DNA of 64,000 bases from assembly GCF_051297175.1 (NCBI RefSeq), contig NZ_JBINNY010000001.1:1922001-1986000 (forward strand), written 5' to 3'. The position numbers and the translations under genes were made by a program. Below the pieces are notes generated by a model, which was not told where the DNA came from, did no database searches, and worked only from the letters and a program-made list of their open reading frames with translations. The stretch's first letter is position 1, and the number at the start of each line of letters is the position of its first letter. Positions 45,606 to 54,894 of the stretch are shown here, one piece after another. Source of the stretch: Dryocola sp051297175 (lineage in GTDB: Bacteria > Pseudomonadota > Gammaproteobacteria > Enterobacterales > Enterobacteriaceae).

Positions 45606-46771
45606 TGTTGTGCCTCCTTGCTGCTGTTGGTGGTGGCCGGCATGTCGCTGGCGTGCTGCTGAACGTAGCGGGTGAGTATGCGCAGCTGTTCCTGACTGAG
45701 AGAGGTGCGCGGTGCCATACCTTTAATAACGCCGATCCACTGGTTGGCGTTAAAGCGGTCGAGCGCGGTCAGGCCGTGGCAGCCGGTGCAGTTGGCGGAC
45801 ATCATCGAGGCGGCGTAATCCCAGATTTTCTGCTGGTTGTCGATAAGCTGGCCCGCGGGCAGCCAGACCTGCAGCGCGGTCTGATGCCAGACCAGTTTGG
45901 TTTCCGGGTCGGTGAAATCGCTCAGGCGTTTGACCTGCTGGCGGGCGTCTTCGCCGAGCAGCACGCTCAGAATGCGTTTACCGGCGGCGGCGTAAAACAC
46001 TTCGCTCACGCCGTCCTGCTGCCAGCCGTTAACTTCGGCGAGGATCATGCCGTTGTCGCGTTTGAGGATTTTCGCTTCGGTGCCGGGCATCAGGTTACCG
46101 GCGTTATGCTGCTTGCTGTCCGGAGTAAGCCAGAACGGCTGGGTGGCGATAGACCAGGCCTCGCTCGCGCTTTCCGGCAATTTTGCGGCGGCGGCGGAAA
46201 GTTCGTTCGCGCCCGCGGCGGAGAGCTGGCTCATGTCCGGCAGAATGTGGGCGACGCCCTTGTGGCAGTCGATGCAGGTTTCACCCTTTTTGATGGCGAC
46301 GGGATGTTCATGACGCGCTTCCGGGCGCTGGGCCAGCACGTCCATCGCCTCGTAGCTGTGGCAGGAGCGGCAGGTTGCTGAGTCGTTTTTCTTCATGGTG
46401 TCCCAGACGCTCTGGGCCATCGCCAGCTTGTGGGCGTCGTATTTTTCCGGGGTGTCGATTTTGCCGGTCATTTCGCCCCAGATGTCTTTTATTGCCATCA
46501 CCTTGGTGGTCAGATAATCCACCGGCTCGTGGGGAACGTGGCAGTCGGCGCACTCGGCGCGAATGCCTTTCGGGTTCTGGAAGTGAACGCTGCCCTGATA
46601 TTCCGCCAGCGGCTGGCTCATGGAGTGGCAGGAAACGCAGAATTCGGTGTCGCTGGTTTTGTGCATCACCGTAGCGCCCCCGGCCAGCAGGACCGCGCCC
46701 AGCACGGCCCCCGCCAGCAGCACCCAGAGCCAGGCATAACGTCGCCCGGCAGAACGGTTTGATTTACTCAT
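45602..46771 (-). CDS. torY: TorY-type pentaheme c-type cytochrome
   Basis: A 389-residue NapC/NirT-family protein with one N-terminal membrane anchor (~13-36) and five CxxCH heme sites: CVSCH (45-49), CADCH (74-78), CRSCH (134-138), CIDCH (166-170) and CTGCH (328-332). It takes electrons from menaquinol and passes them to the adjacent reductase. Parts of the middle domain resemble TorC as much as TorY; the position supports TorY. It is first in the two-gene operon, read on the minus strand. Confidence 0.9.
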   Translation of the reverse strand: MSKSNRSAGRRYAWLWVLLAGAVLGAVLLAGGATVMHKTSDTEFCVSCHSMSQPLAEYQGSVHFQNPKGIRAECADCHVPHEPVDYLTTKVMAIKDIWGEMTGKIDTPEKYDAHKLAMAQSVWDTMKKNDSATCRSCHSYEAMDVLAQRPEARHEHPVAIKKGETCIDCHKGVAHILPDMSQLSAAGANELSAAAAKLPESASEAWSIATQPFWLTPDSKQHNAGNLMPGTEAKILKRDNGMILAEVNGWQQDGVSEVFYAAAGKRILSVLLGEDARQQVKRLSDFTDPETKLVWHQTALQVWLPAGQLIDNQQKIWDYAASMMSANCTGCHGLTALDRFNANQWIGVIKGMAPRTSLSQEQLRILTRYVQQHASDMPATTNSSKEAQQ

Positions 46772-46954
46772 AGATAATCCCTTAGAAAAAAATCAACGCG
46801 GATAATTTCTTATTAGTTGTCAAATTAATGACTTAATTATTATAGGGATTTTCAGCATAACTACCTCAAAGGAGGTAATTTAATTGATGCTTAATTGATA
46901 CTGAACAAAATTGAAAGTCTGGGGAAGGTTTAAGGGGGCGGTTTTTCGAGCGGT

Positions 46955-46981
46955 AAAAAAGCGGGGAGCGGGCGCCCCCCG
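46955..46981 (-). terminator. Intrinsic terminator of argS
   Basis: On the minus strand, CGGGG pairs with CCCCG (46962-46966 with 46977-46981) and is followed by a six-base T-run (46955-46960). It begins 7 bases after the argS stop. Confidence 0.8.
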
Positions 46982-46987
46982 TTGAAA

Positions 46988-48721
46988 TTACATACGTTCT
47001 ACGGTTTCGATACCCAGGGTATCCAGACCCAGCTTCAGGGTTTTCGCGGTCAGCAGCGCCAGCTTCAGGCGGCTGTTGCGGGCCTCTTCGCTGTCGGCGG
47101 TGAGGATCGGGCAGTGCTCGTAGAAGCCGGAGAACAGGCCTGCAAGATCGTACAGGTAGGAACACATTACGTGCGGCGTGCCGTCGCGGGCGACCACGTT
47201 CAGCGTTTCTTCAAACTGCAGCAGGCGCGCGGCAAGCTGGGCTTCGCGATCTTCGGTGATGACCACCGGTGACTTCAGCAGCTCGGCCTCGTCGATAGCC
47301 GCTTTGCGGAAGACGGAAAGCACGCGGGTGTAGGCATACTGCATGTACGGCGCGGTATTGCCTTCGAAGGCGAGCATGTTGTCCCAGTCGAAGATGTAGT
47401 CGGTGGTGCGGCTTTTCGACAGGTCGGCGTATTTTACCGCGCCGATGCCGACGGATTTTGCAAGCTGCTCCAGCTCGTCTGCCGGCATGTCAGGATTTTT
47501 CTGCGCCACCAGGCTGCGGGCGCGTTCCATCGCTTCGTCCAGCAGGTCGGTCAGCTTGACCGTGCCGCCGGAGCGGGTTTTGAACGGCTTGCCGTCTTTG
47601 CCCAGCATCATGCCAAACATCTGGTGTTCGAGCGTTACAGATTCCGGAACGTAACCGGCTTTACGCACGATGGTCCACGCCTGCATCAGGTGCTGGTGCT
47701 GGCGGGAGTCGATGAAGTACAGGACGCGATCTGCGTGCAGGGTTTCGTAACGATATTTCGCGCAGGCGATGTCGGTGGTGGTGTAGAGATAGCCGCCATC
47801 TTTTTTCTGGATGATAACGCCCATCGGGTCGCCGTCTTTGTTCTTGAACTCGTCCAGGAACACCACGGTTGCGCCTTCGCTCTCGACCGCCAGGCCTTTC
47901 GCTTTGAGATCGGCTACGATGCCCGGAAGCATAGGGTTATAAAGGCTTTCGCCCATCACGTCGTCGCGGGTCAGCGTGACGTTAAGACGGTTATAGGTCT
48001 GCTGGTTCTGGGTCATGGTGATGTCGACCAGCTTGCGCCACATTTCGCGGCAGTATTCGTCGCCGCCCTGCAGTTTTACCACGTAGCCGCGCGCGCGCTC
48101 GGCAAACTCGGCGTCTTCGTCGTAGTGTTTCTTGGCGGCGCGGTAGAACTCTTCGAGGTCGGCCAGCGCCATTTCACCGGCGTTTTCCTGCTGCTGCTTT
48201 TCCAGATAAGCGATCAACATGCCGAACTGCGTGCCCCAGTCGCCCACGTGGTTGGCGCGGATAACCTTATGGCCGAGGAATTCCAGCGTGCGCACCGCCG
48301 CGTCACCAATAATGGTGGAGCGGATGTGGCCGACGTGCATCTCTTTGGCCACGTTTGGCGCTGAGTAATCGACAACGATGGTCTGCGGCGCAACGGTGTT
48401 CACGCCAACGCGGTCGGAAGCGACGGCGGCATCGACGTTTTTAGCGAGGAACAGCGGGTCGAGGAAGATATTGATGAAGCCAGGACCGGCGATTTCAACC
48501 TTGCTGGCAATCCCTGTCAGGTCCAGATTGGCGATAACGGACTCTGCGACTTGTCGTGGCGGCTTGCCCAGCGTTTTAGCAACGGACATCACGCCATTGG
48601 CCTGATAGTCGCCGAACTGGACTTTGGCTGACTGACGAACCTGCGGTTCGCAATCTGCAGGCGCGCCTGCAGCAACCATCGCCTGACTGACTTTATCTGA
48701 GAGAAGAGCCTGAATATTCAC
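46988..48721 (-). CDS. argS: Arginyl-tRNA synthetase
   Basis: A 577-residue class I ArgRS, the E. coli length, with the HIGH-type signature in KEMHVGHIRSTIIG, the N-terminal Add-1 domain (MNIQALLSDKVSQAM), and the C-terminal anticodon-binding region ending LKLGLDTLGIETVERM. It charges tRNA-Arg. It is transcribed away from yecM and has its own terminator. Confidence 0.97.
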   Translation of the reverse strand: MNIQALLSDKVSQAMVAAGAPADCEPQVRQSAKVQFGDYQANGVMSVAKTLGKPPRQVAESVIANLDLTGIASKVEIAGPGFINIFLDPLFLAKNVDAAVASDRVGVNTVAPQTIVVDYSAPNVAKEMHVGHIRSTIIGDAAVRTLEFLGHKVIRANHVGDWGTQFGMLIAYLEKQQQENAGEMALADLEEFYRAAKKHYDEDAEFAERARGYVVKLQGGDEYCREMWRKLVDITMTQNQQTYNRLNVTLTRDDVMGESLYNPMLPGIVADLKAKGLAVESEGATVVFLDEFKNKDGDPMGVIIQKKDGGYLYTTTDIACAKYRYETLHADRVLYFIDSRQHQHLMQAWTIVRKAGYVPESVTLEHQMFGMMLGKDGKPFKTRSGGTVKLTDLLDEAMERARSLVAQKNPDMPADELEQLAKSVGIGAVKYADLSKSRTTDYIFDWDNMLAFEGNTAPYMQYAYTRVLSVFRKAAIDEAELLKSPVVITEDREAQLAARLLQFEETLNVVARDGTPHVMCSYLYDLAGLFSGFYEHCPILTADSEEARNSRLKLALLTAKTLKLGLDTLGIETVERM

Positions 48722-48967
48722 CGGGATACCTTACATTTTGCTAGGGCCGCTATGACGTTACAGCAGCCGTATCGTGGGGGATTAAATAAGGGCGTAAGTA
48801 TAACTTTATTTAACCGCCCTCGTCAGCAAAAGCCTTGGCCCGCGCGCCCTGAACTAATATCAACGGTATAGTGAATAACCATTCAGCGTCAGGCGGCCCG
48901 CCGGGAGGTTGGTGATGCGGGAAGAAAAAGGTAGATTAGCGCCCATCGCGATTTTAGAGGATGCCCC

Positions 48968-49531
48968 ATGGCTAACTGGCAGACGGTTGCAGAACTGAAT
49001 GATATTTCAGCGGATCTCCCGCGTTTTACAAAAGCGTTAACAGAACTTGCCACGCGCCTGGATCTGGAGATCGCAGCGCTTGATGCCGATCACATTTCCC
49101 TGCGCTGCCACCAGAATACGACGGCGGAACGCTGGCGCGCGGGCCTTGAAAAATGCGGCACGCTGCTGTCGGATAATATCATCAACGATCGGCCGATTTG
49201 CCTGTTCCGGCTCGACGAACCGGTCTGCGTCGAACACTGGAAGTTCAGGATTGTCGAACTACCGTGGCCGGGCGAGAAGCGCTATCCGCACGAAGGCTGG
49301 GAGCATATTGAAATTGTGCTGCCGGGCGACCCGCAGACGCTGAATGCCCGCGCGCTGGATTTGTTGTCCGACGCTGGTTTGCGCCAGACGGGGATTTCGG
49401 TGAAAACCAGCTCGCCGAAAGGGGAGCGTGAACGTCTGCCGAACCCAACGCTTGCGGTGACGGACGGCAGGGTAACCATCAAATTCCATCCCTGGAGTAT
49501 TGAAGACATCGTTGCCAGCGAGCAGGCATAA
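48968..49531 (+). CDS. yecM: YecM, VOC-fold protein of unknown function
   Basis: A 187-residue protein matching YecM: MANWQTVAELNDIS, ALDADHISLRCHQN, EHWKFRIVELPWPGEKRYPHEGWEHIE. The fold is vicinal-oxygen-chelate/glyoxalase-like with likely metal-binding His and Glu, but the reaction is unknown. AGAGGA lies upstream of the ATG. It is divergent from argS across a 246-base gap and converges with the C-S lyase gene 13 bases downstream. Confidence 0.92.
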   Translation: MANWQTVAELNDISADLPRFTKALTELATRLDLEIAALDADHISLRCHQNTTAERWRAGLEKCGTLLSDNIINDRPICLFRLDEPVCVEHWKFRIVELPWPGEKRYPHEGWEHIEIVLPGDPQTLNARALDLLSDAGLRQTGISVKTSSPKGERERLPNPTLAVTDGRVTIKFHPWSIEDIVASEQA

Positions 49532-49544
49532 CCCCGTGGCGGCA

Positions 49545-50684
49545 TTAGAGCGAGCTCACCGCCGCCCTCATGCGCCCGATAGCCTCATCGAGCGTTGCTG
49601 ACGTACAGCCGAAGTTTATCCGCACGAATTTTCCGTCGCCAAAATCGGCACCCGGCGAGAATCCGAGGCCCGCTTTCTGGAAGAACAGCGTCGGGTTTTC
49701 GACGGCCAGGCCGCTTGCGTCCACCCAGCCCAGATAGGTGGCCTCCGGCGCGGTCATCTTAAGCCCCGGAATGTCGTTAACGGCGGTAACTAACCTGTCG
49801 CGGTTGCGACGCAGATACGGCAGCAGCGCCTGTAGCCATGGCTCGCCGTCGCGCCAGGCGGCGGTTGCGGCGGTCAGGGCCAGCACGTCCACGCTGGGCA
49901 CGATACCGTCGCGCGTTTTGTTAAAGCGTTTGCGCAGTTCCGGATTGGGAATAATGGCAAGCGACGCGCCAAGACCGGCAATGTTGAAGGTTTTGGACGG
50001 GGAAAGCAGGGTGACGGATCGCTGTTCCGCATCGGCCCCGAGCGTGGCGAAAGGAATGTGCGTAGCGCCCGGCTCCAGCAGCAGGTCGCAGTGAATTTCA
50101 TCGGAGCAGACAATCAAATCGTGGCGCTGGGCAAACGCCAGCTGCTGTTCCAGCTCGTCGCGGCGATAAACCGTGCCGCCGGGGTTCTGCGGGTTGCAGA
50201 GCATCAGCAGCTTTTCTTTGCCGGTAAGCTGCGGTGTAAGCGCGGGGAGGTCGATTACCCAGCGGTTGCTCTCGAGCCGCAGGGGGGCGTTGAGCTGCGG
50301 GCGCTGCGCGAACGCTGAGGATTTTTTGAACGGTGGATAGATAGGCGTGGGGGCAATCGTTGCCTCATCGGCTTCGGTAAAGGCGCGAACGCTGAGGTTC
50401 AGCCCGGCGACTACGCCCGGCAGGATGACTATCCACTCTGGTTTGATTTGCCACTGATAGCGGCTAGCCATGCGCTCGACCACCACGTCGATAAGCTCGT
50501 CCGGGTGATTGCCGTAGCCGAACACGCCGTGCTCAACCCGCCTGTGGAGCGCCTCCAGAATGCAGGGCGGCGAGCGGAAATCCATATCTGCCACCCACAT
50601 AGGTAGCACCTCGTTACCATATTTGTTCCATTTCACGCTGTCGCTGTGACGTCGGTCGATGCCTTCATCGAAATTGAATGCCAT
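49545..50684 (-). CDS. MalY/PatB-type PLP-dependent C-S lyase
   Basis: A 379-residue fold-type I aminotransferase-like enzyme: LPMWVADMDF near the start, NPQNPGG, CSDEIHCDL (PLP-binding Asp) and SPSKTFNIAGLG, where the Lys binds PLP. The set fits MalY/PatB cystathionine beta-lyases, which split C-S bonds in cystathionine or cysteine conjugates. E. coli has no such gene beside cutC at this locus, so it is an extra gene here. It is divergent from cutC. Substrate is unknown. Confidence 0.87.
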   Translation of the reverse strand: MAFNFDEGIDRRHSDSVKWNKYGNEVLPMWVADMDFRSPPCILEALHRRVEHGVFGYGNHPDELIDVVVERMASRYQWQIKPEWIVILPGVVAGLNLSVRAFTEADEATIAPTPIYPPFKKSSAFAQRPQLNAPLRLESNRWVIDLPALTPQLTGKEKLLMLCNPQNPGGTVYRRDELEQQLAFAQRHDLIVCSDEIHCDLLLEPGATHIPFATLGADAEQRSVTLLSPSKTFNIAGLGASLAIIPNPELRKRFNKTRDGIVPSVDVLALTAATAAWRDGEPWLQALLPYLRRNRDRLVTAVNDIPGLKMTAPEATYLGWVDASGLAVENPTLFFQKAGLGFSPGADFGDGKFVRINFGCTSATLDEAIGRMRAAVSSL

Positions 50685-50774
50685 GATAGGTTACCCCTTA
50701 TGAGCGTCGTTTCAGAGTAGCATCCTTCCCCCCTGATACAATCGCAATGCTTAAGAATTTTTAAGGAGTTATCA

Positions 50775-51539
50775 ATGGCTAAGCTGGAAATATGCTGCTA
50801 CGGCATCGACTGTGCCCTGACGGCAGAACAGGCCGGAGCAGATCGAATTGAGCTATGCGCAGCGCCTAAAGAAGGCGGTCTTACGCCTTCAGCGGGCGTG
50901 CTGCGAAAGGTGAAGCAGCTGGTGTCGATTCCCGTTCATCCTATTATTCGCCCGCGCGGCGGCGATTTTTGCTATTCGGAGCGCGAGTTCGAAACCATGC
51001 TCGAAGATATCGCGTATGTGCGCGATCTGGGCTATCCGGGGCTGGTAATCGGCATGCTGGATGAGGAAGGGCACATCGACATGAAGCGCATGGCGCAGGT
51101 GATGGACGCAGGCCGGGGCATGGCCGTTACGTTCCATCGTGCGTTCGATATGTGCCACAACCCGACGCAGGCTTTAGAGCAGCTCGCGGATTTGGGGGTT
51201 GCGCGCATCCTTACTTCCGGCCAGCAGCAGAATGCTGAATTAGGACTTTCACTGCTTAGGGAACTAAAAGGACATTCCCGCGCTCCAATCATTATGGCGG
51301 GTGCCGGGGTGCGCTTAAGCAACCTGCAAAAGTTTGTTGAATCCGGGATTGATGAGGTTCACAGCTCCGCCGGGCAGTCCGTAGCTTCTTTAATGCGCTA
51401 CCGCAAAGCGGGCGTTTCGATGAGCGCGGATGCCGAAGCCGATGAGTTTAATCGCTACTGCGTGGATGCTGACGTGGTAGCGGCAATGAAAGCCGTGCTG
51501 GCTGCTGCAAAAACGCAGCCTGACGGAAACCGTTTTTAA
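50775..51539 (+). CDS. cutC: CutC family protein
   Basis: A 254-residue TIM-barrel protein: LEICCYGIDCALTAEQAGADRIELC, PVHPIIRPRGGDFCYS, TFHRAFDMC and GVRLSNLQKFVESGIDEVHSSAG. CutC was linked to copper homeostasis, but its biochemical role is not settled. AAGGAG (50762-50767) lies upstream. An intrinsic terminator follows at 51581-51608. Confidence 0.95.
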   Translation: MAKLEICCYGIDCALTAEQAGADRIELCAAPKEGGLTPSAGVLRKVKQLVSIPVHPIIRPRGGDFCYSEREFETMLEDIAYVRDLGYPGLVIGMLDEEGHIDMKRMAQVMDAGRGMAVTFHRAFDMCHNPTQALEQLADLGVARILTSGQQQNAELGLSLLRELKGHSRAPIIMAGAGVRLSNLQKFVESGIDEVHSSAGQSVASLMRYRKAGVSMSADAEADEFNRYCVDADVVAAMKAVLAAAKTQPDGNRF

Positions 51540-51580
51540 CCGCGCATCATGTCGCCCAATATGATGTTTGCTAGTACCAG

Positions 51581-51608
51581 GCCCCGGTGTTTTATCGGGG
51601 CTTTTTTT
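51581..51608 (+). terminator. Intrinsic terminator of cutC
   Basis: GCCCCG (51581-51586) pairs with CGGGGC (51596-51601), followed by seven T. Confidence 0.88.
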
Positions 51609-51672
51609 ATCCCCGCCGTAAGCGAAGCGGTAGTTTCTAATGAAATATTCCCAGCACTAAATCATTGCTCGC

Positions 51673-51681
51673 CTATACTTA
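51673..51681 (+). promoter_or_regulatory. Possible sigma-S type -10 element
   Basis: CTATACTTA matches the RpoS-preferred extended -10 (KCTAYRCTTAA). No clear -35 is visible, as is common for RpoS promoters. It lies 31 bases upstream of the small frame at 51712. Confidence 0.45.
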
Positions 51682-51711
51682 CTACTCACGTGGCAAATTA
51701 AGGTGAATTTT

Positions 51712-51804
51712 ATGTCGAATTACTCTGTTTTGACGGTTAAGAAAGACGAGCCAAGCAAGTCAAAAAATACCCCTGAGAAAAAACCTCAGCCGACCAAAAA
51801 GTAG
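51712..51804 (+). CDS. Possible 30-residue Lys/Pro-rich small protein
   Basis: The frame encodes MSNYSVLTVKK, then a charged tail rich in Lys, Pro and Ser that ends PQPTKK. Support comes from context: AAGGTGA (51700-51706) five bases before the ATG, a possible -10 at 51673-51681, and a strong terminator 15 bases after the stop. It sits alone between two terminators, so it would form an independent transcript. I do not recognise the family; a coincidental frame over a small RNA is the alternative. Confidence 0.55.
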   Translation: MSNYSVLTVKKDEPSKSKNTPEKKPQPTKK

Positions 51805-51818
51805 TGAAGTAGATATAA

Positions 51819-51850
51819 AGAAGGCCGCAATTGCGGCCTTTGTTTTTTTT
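51819..51850. terminator. Bidirectional terminator between small ORF and cmoB
   Basis: AAGGCCGC-AATT-GCGGCCTT forms a perfect hairpin followed by TG and an eight-T run on the plus strand. It lies between converging units and may serve both. Confidence 0.85.
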
Positions 51851-51860
51851 ACGATTTTAC

Positions 51861-52832
51861 TTAAGGCTTACGCGCGACGAGCACGGCGCGCAGCGGGGCA
51901 GGGTAGCCTTCGATAGTTTTGGATGGATCGTTCGGGTCGAGGAAATCCGCCAGCGATTCGGTCGTCAGCCAGCTTGTACGACGCTGTTCTTCGCTTGTGG
52001 TGTAGCAATGATCGACGATGCGCACGTCCACAAAGCCGCATTTTTCCAGCCAGTTTTTCAGCGCCAGCGCTGACGGAATGTAATAGACGTTGCGCATCTG
52101 CGCGTAACGCTCCCCCGGCACCAGCACGGTATTCTCATCGCCTTCCACCACCAGGGTTTCCAACACCAGTTCGCCTTCTTTGGCCAGCTGGTTTTTTAGC
52201 TGCCAGAGATGATCGAGCGGCGAGCGACGGTGGTAGAGCACGCCCATCGAGAAGACGGTATCAAAGATGTTCAGCTCCGGAAGCTGTTCGATGCCCAGCG
52301 GCAGCACGTGGGCACGCTGGTCGTTGCCCAACAGCTTGCGAACGGCTTCGAACTGGCAGACGAACAGCTGCATCGGGTCGATACCTACCGCCAGATGCGC
52401 GCCCGCGCCAATCATGCGCCACAGGTGATAGCCGCTGCCGCAGCCGACGTCGAGAATAGTGCGACCGGCAAGCGGGGAAATATGCGGCAGCACGCGATCC
52501 CATTTCAGGTCGGAACGCCATTCGGTGTCGATGTCCACGCCGTACAATGAGTACGGGCCTTTGCGCCACGGCATCAGGTTGCGCAGCAGTTTTTCGATGC
52601 CTAAACGCTGGCCGTCGCTGAGCGGAGCCAAAGATTCAGCGGTGACGCTGTGCAGCAGGTCAAGACGATGCGGCGTGAGCGCCGGCAGGTATTCGACCGA
52701 GTTATACCAGTGCTTGAACTGGCCGTGCAGGTTTTCACGCTGCCAGGTAGCGATCTGCGCAGGCAGGGTTTCCAGCCACGGGGCAAGCGGGCTTTTGGCG
52801 ATAAGCTGATAAAAATTTCCAAAGTCGATCAT
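51861..52832 (-). CDS. cmoB: CmoB, tRNA U34 carboxymethyltransferase
   Basis: A 323-residue methyltransferase-fold protein with the motif I loop ILDVGCGSGYHLWRM and blocks GPYSLYGVDIDTEWRSD and HRRSPLDHLWQLK that match CmoB. It transfers a carboxymethyl group from carboxy-SAM to 5-hydroxyuridine at the tRNA wobble position. ATG overlaps the cmoA stop by 4 bases, matching their sequential roles. Confidence 0.96.
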   Translation of the reverse strand: MIDFGNFYQLIAKSPLAPWLETLPAQIATWQRENLHGQFKHWYNSVEYLPALTPHRLDLLHSVTAESLAPLSDGQRLGIEKLLRNLMPWRKGPYSLYGVDIDTEWRSDLKWDRVLPHISPLAGRTILDVGCGSGYHLWRMIGAGAHLAVGIDPMQLFVCQFEAVRKLLGNDQRAHVLPLGIEQLPELNIFDTVFSMGVLYHRRSPLDHLWQLKNQLAKEGELVLETLVVEGDENTVLVPGERYAQMRNVYYIPSALALKNWLEKCGFVDVRIVDHCYTTSEEQRRTSWLTTESLADFLDPNDPSKTIEGYPAPLRAVLVARKP

Positions 52833-53572
52833 GCTGGGGTTCCTGATTTCAGCGCAACTAAAGAGCCAAAGTTAAAGCACTGGAACCACAGTTCTGCGTG
52901 ATCGAAGCCGGCTTGCTTGAGGCGTTTTTTATGGGTTTCTACGGAGTCGGTGAGCATGACGTTTTCCAGCATGCTGCGCTTCTGACTGATTTCTAGCTCG
53001 CTGTAGCCGTTGGCGCGCTTAAAGTCGTGATGCATGTTGAACAGCAGTTCGCCGACCTCAGCGTCTTCAAAGCTGAATTTTTCGGACAGCACCAGCGCGC
53101 CGCCCGGGTTCAGACCTTGATAGATCTTTTCCAGCAGCAGCTGGCGGTCAACCGGCTCGAGGAACTGCAGCGTAAAGTTCAGCACCACCATTGAGGCGTT
53201 TTCAATGACGATATCGCGGATATCGCCCTCAATCACCTCAACCGGGGTCTGCGCCTTGAACGCGTTGATATGGCGACGGCAGCGCTCAACCATGGCCGGG
53301 GAGTTGTCCACGGCGATGATTTTGCAGCCGTCGTGCTGGATGTTACGGCGTACCGAAAGTGTTGCCGCGCCCAGCGAGCAGCCAAGATCGTAAACCTGGC
53401 TGCCAGGCATGACGAAGCGCTCGGCCAGCATGCCAATCATCGAGATGATGTTGGAGTAGCCCGGCACCGATCGTTGGATCATGTCCGGGAAAACTTCGGC
53501 CACGCGTTCATCAAAGGTCCAGTCGCCAAGCTGGGCGATGGGGGCGGAAAACAACATATCGCGGTCAGACAT
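52829..53572 (-). CDS. cmoA: CmoA, carboxy-SAM synthase
   Basis: A 247-residue SAM-fold enzyme with QVYDLGCSLGAATLSV, IAVDNSPAMVERC and FKRANGYSELEISQKR, near identical to CmoA. It converts SAM and prephenate to carboxy-SAM, the donor used by CmoB. I start at MSDRDMLFSAP (53572), matching E. coli length; a start seven codons upstream is open but unlikely. Confidence 0.96.
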   Translation of the reverse strand: MSDRDMLFSAPIAQLGDWTFDERVAEVFPDMIQRSVPGYSNIISMIGMLAERFVMPGSQVYDLGCSLGAATLSVRRNIQHDGCKIIAVDNSPAMVERCRRHINAFKAQTPVEVIEGDIRDIVIENASMVVLNFTLQFLEPVDRQLLLEKIYQGLNPGGALVLSEKFSFEDAEVGELLFNMHHDFKRANGYSELEISQKRSMLENVMLTDSVETHKKRLKQAGFDHAELWFQCFNFGSLVALKSGTPA

Positions 53573-53609
53573 AACTTTAATCCGAAAATTCAAAGTGGCG
53601 TATTTTGCG

Positions 53610-54005
53610 TTAATGCAGCGAGAAAACCAACTCCCACGGCATATACCACAGGTTAGCCAGCACCATTAGCAACAGCGAGCTCCACGTGGCGCTCATGCCG
53701 GAGCGACGCCAGCGAATCAAACGGTGATGAAAACCGTAGTAATGCATCAGGCGGCCTACGATCAGCAAAATACCGCAGACGTGCACCATCCACGTTTCAG
53801 CGCCATTCATCTCCATCAGCAACAGCAGCAGCAGGGCGATGGGAATGTATTCCACCGCGTTGCCGTGAATGCGGATAGCGCTCTGGAGTTCGGTAAAACC
53901 GCCGTCGCCATAGGAGACACGGTATTGCAAACGCATACGCACAACATCAAACGAAAACTTAATCAGGAGCATTGCACCCAGCACGGCGTAGAGCGCGCTT
54001 ACCAT
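53610..54005 (-). CDS. yecN: YecN, MAPEG-family membrane protein
   Basis: A 131-residue protein with four membrane helices and the MAPEG pattern (AIRIHGNAVEYIPIALLLLL). Related proteins include glutathione-dependent enzymes, but YecN activity is unknown. ATG 54005 has AGGAAG five bases upstream and matches the E. coli start (MVSALYAVL); GTG 54011 is less likely. Confidence 0.92.
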   Translation of the reverse strand: MVSALYAVLGAMLLIKFSFDVVRMRLQYRVSYGDGGFTELQSAIRIHGNAVEYIPIALLLLLLMEMNGAETWMVHVCGILLIVGRLMHYYGFHHRLIRWRRSGMSATWSSLLLMVLANLWYMPWELVFSLH

Positions 54006-54074
54006 ACTCACTTCCTTAAAGGATAGATTTTGCGGCGCTATGATAGCAGCGCAAACGGTAGGATGTCGCTATCC

Positions 54075-54893
54075 CTAAAAAAGGGAGTTTTGCTGGGGGA
54101 TGGCAGGCTCGTCGCCGATGCCGGGAAAAGCGTTCTGCAGGCCCGGCCACAGGGTATGAACCAGCTCGTTGACGTGCCCGATATCCGGCGTATGCAGGAA
54201 AAGATACGGCGTGGATTTTTCTTCCCATTTCGGCAGGGTTTTCAGCCACACGCCGAAAAGCTCGAGGTTTGTGGTCATGTCGTCGCTGCCGATAAATCTC
54301 ACCAGCGGGTTGGCGGCGGTGAGCACGGCGTGAACCGGTACCCTGGGCTTTTTGCGTTGTGCTTCGCGTATCGCCTCGCTGTGCGGCATCGCGCTGTGAA
54401 CCGGGCGGCTGTCAAGAATCGCGCGGTTTACGCCGCGCTCGTGCAGGCCGCGGTTTAGCGCCTGTTCGTCGGGGCTTTTATCGAAGAACGACTGATGGCG
54501 GACTTCAACTCCGTAGGTAAAATCCTTCGGCAATGCGTCAAGAAAACCCCACAGGGCGGGTAAATCTGCCGGACCGAACGTTGCCGGAAGCTGGAGCCAA
54601 TATTGACCTATTCGTCCGGCAAGCGGCGACAGGCGGTCAAAAAACTCGATGGTCAGATCGCCGCACTGGCGCAGGGCGGCCTGGTGCGAAATCGTTGCCG
54701 GAAACTTAAAGCAAAAGCGGAATTCGTCGCTGGTTTGTTCATGCCAGCGCAGCACGGTTTCCGCCTTTGGCAGGGCGTAGAGCGTCGTGTTGCCTTCCAC
54801 ACAGTTAAAGTGGCGAGCGTAATCTTCCAGAGAAGTTATCCCCAGCCGCACCCACTTAGGATGCGACCACTGGGGAAGACCAACGTAAATCAT
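54075..54893 (-). CDS. yecE: YecE, DUF72 family protein
   Basis: A 272-residue TIM-barrel-like DUF72 protein: MIYVGLPQWSHPKWVRLG, FNCVEGNTTLYALP, FCFKFPATISH and YLFLHTPDI. Function is unknown. ATG 54893 matches the E. coli start; an in-frame ATG at 54905 abuts GAAGG with no spacing. The likely Shine-Dalgarno (GAAGGA) lies within the end of an adjacent ERIC element. Confidence 0.92.
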   Translation of the reverse strand: MIYVGLPQWSHPKWVRLGITSLEDYARHFNCVEGNTTLYALPKAETVLRWHEQTSDEFRFCFKFPATISHQAALRQCGDLTIEFFDRLSPLAGRIGQYWLQLPATFGPADLPALWGFLDALPKDFTYGVEVRHQSFFDKSPDEQALNRGLHERGVNRAILDSRPVHSAMPHSEAIREAQRKKPRVPVHAVLTAANPLVRFIGSDDMTTNLELFGVWLKTLPKWEEKSTPYLFLHTPDIGHVNELVHTLWPGLQNAFPGIGDEPAIPQQNSLF

Positions 54894-54894
54894 C

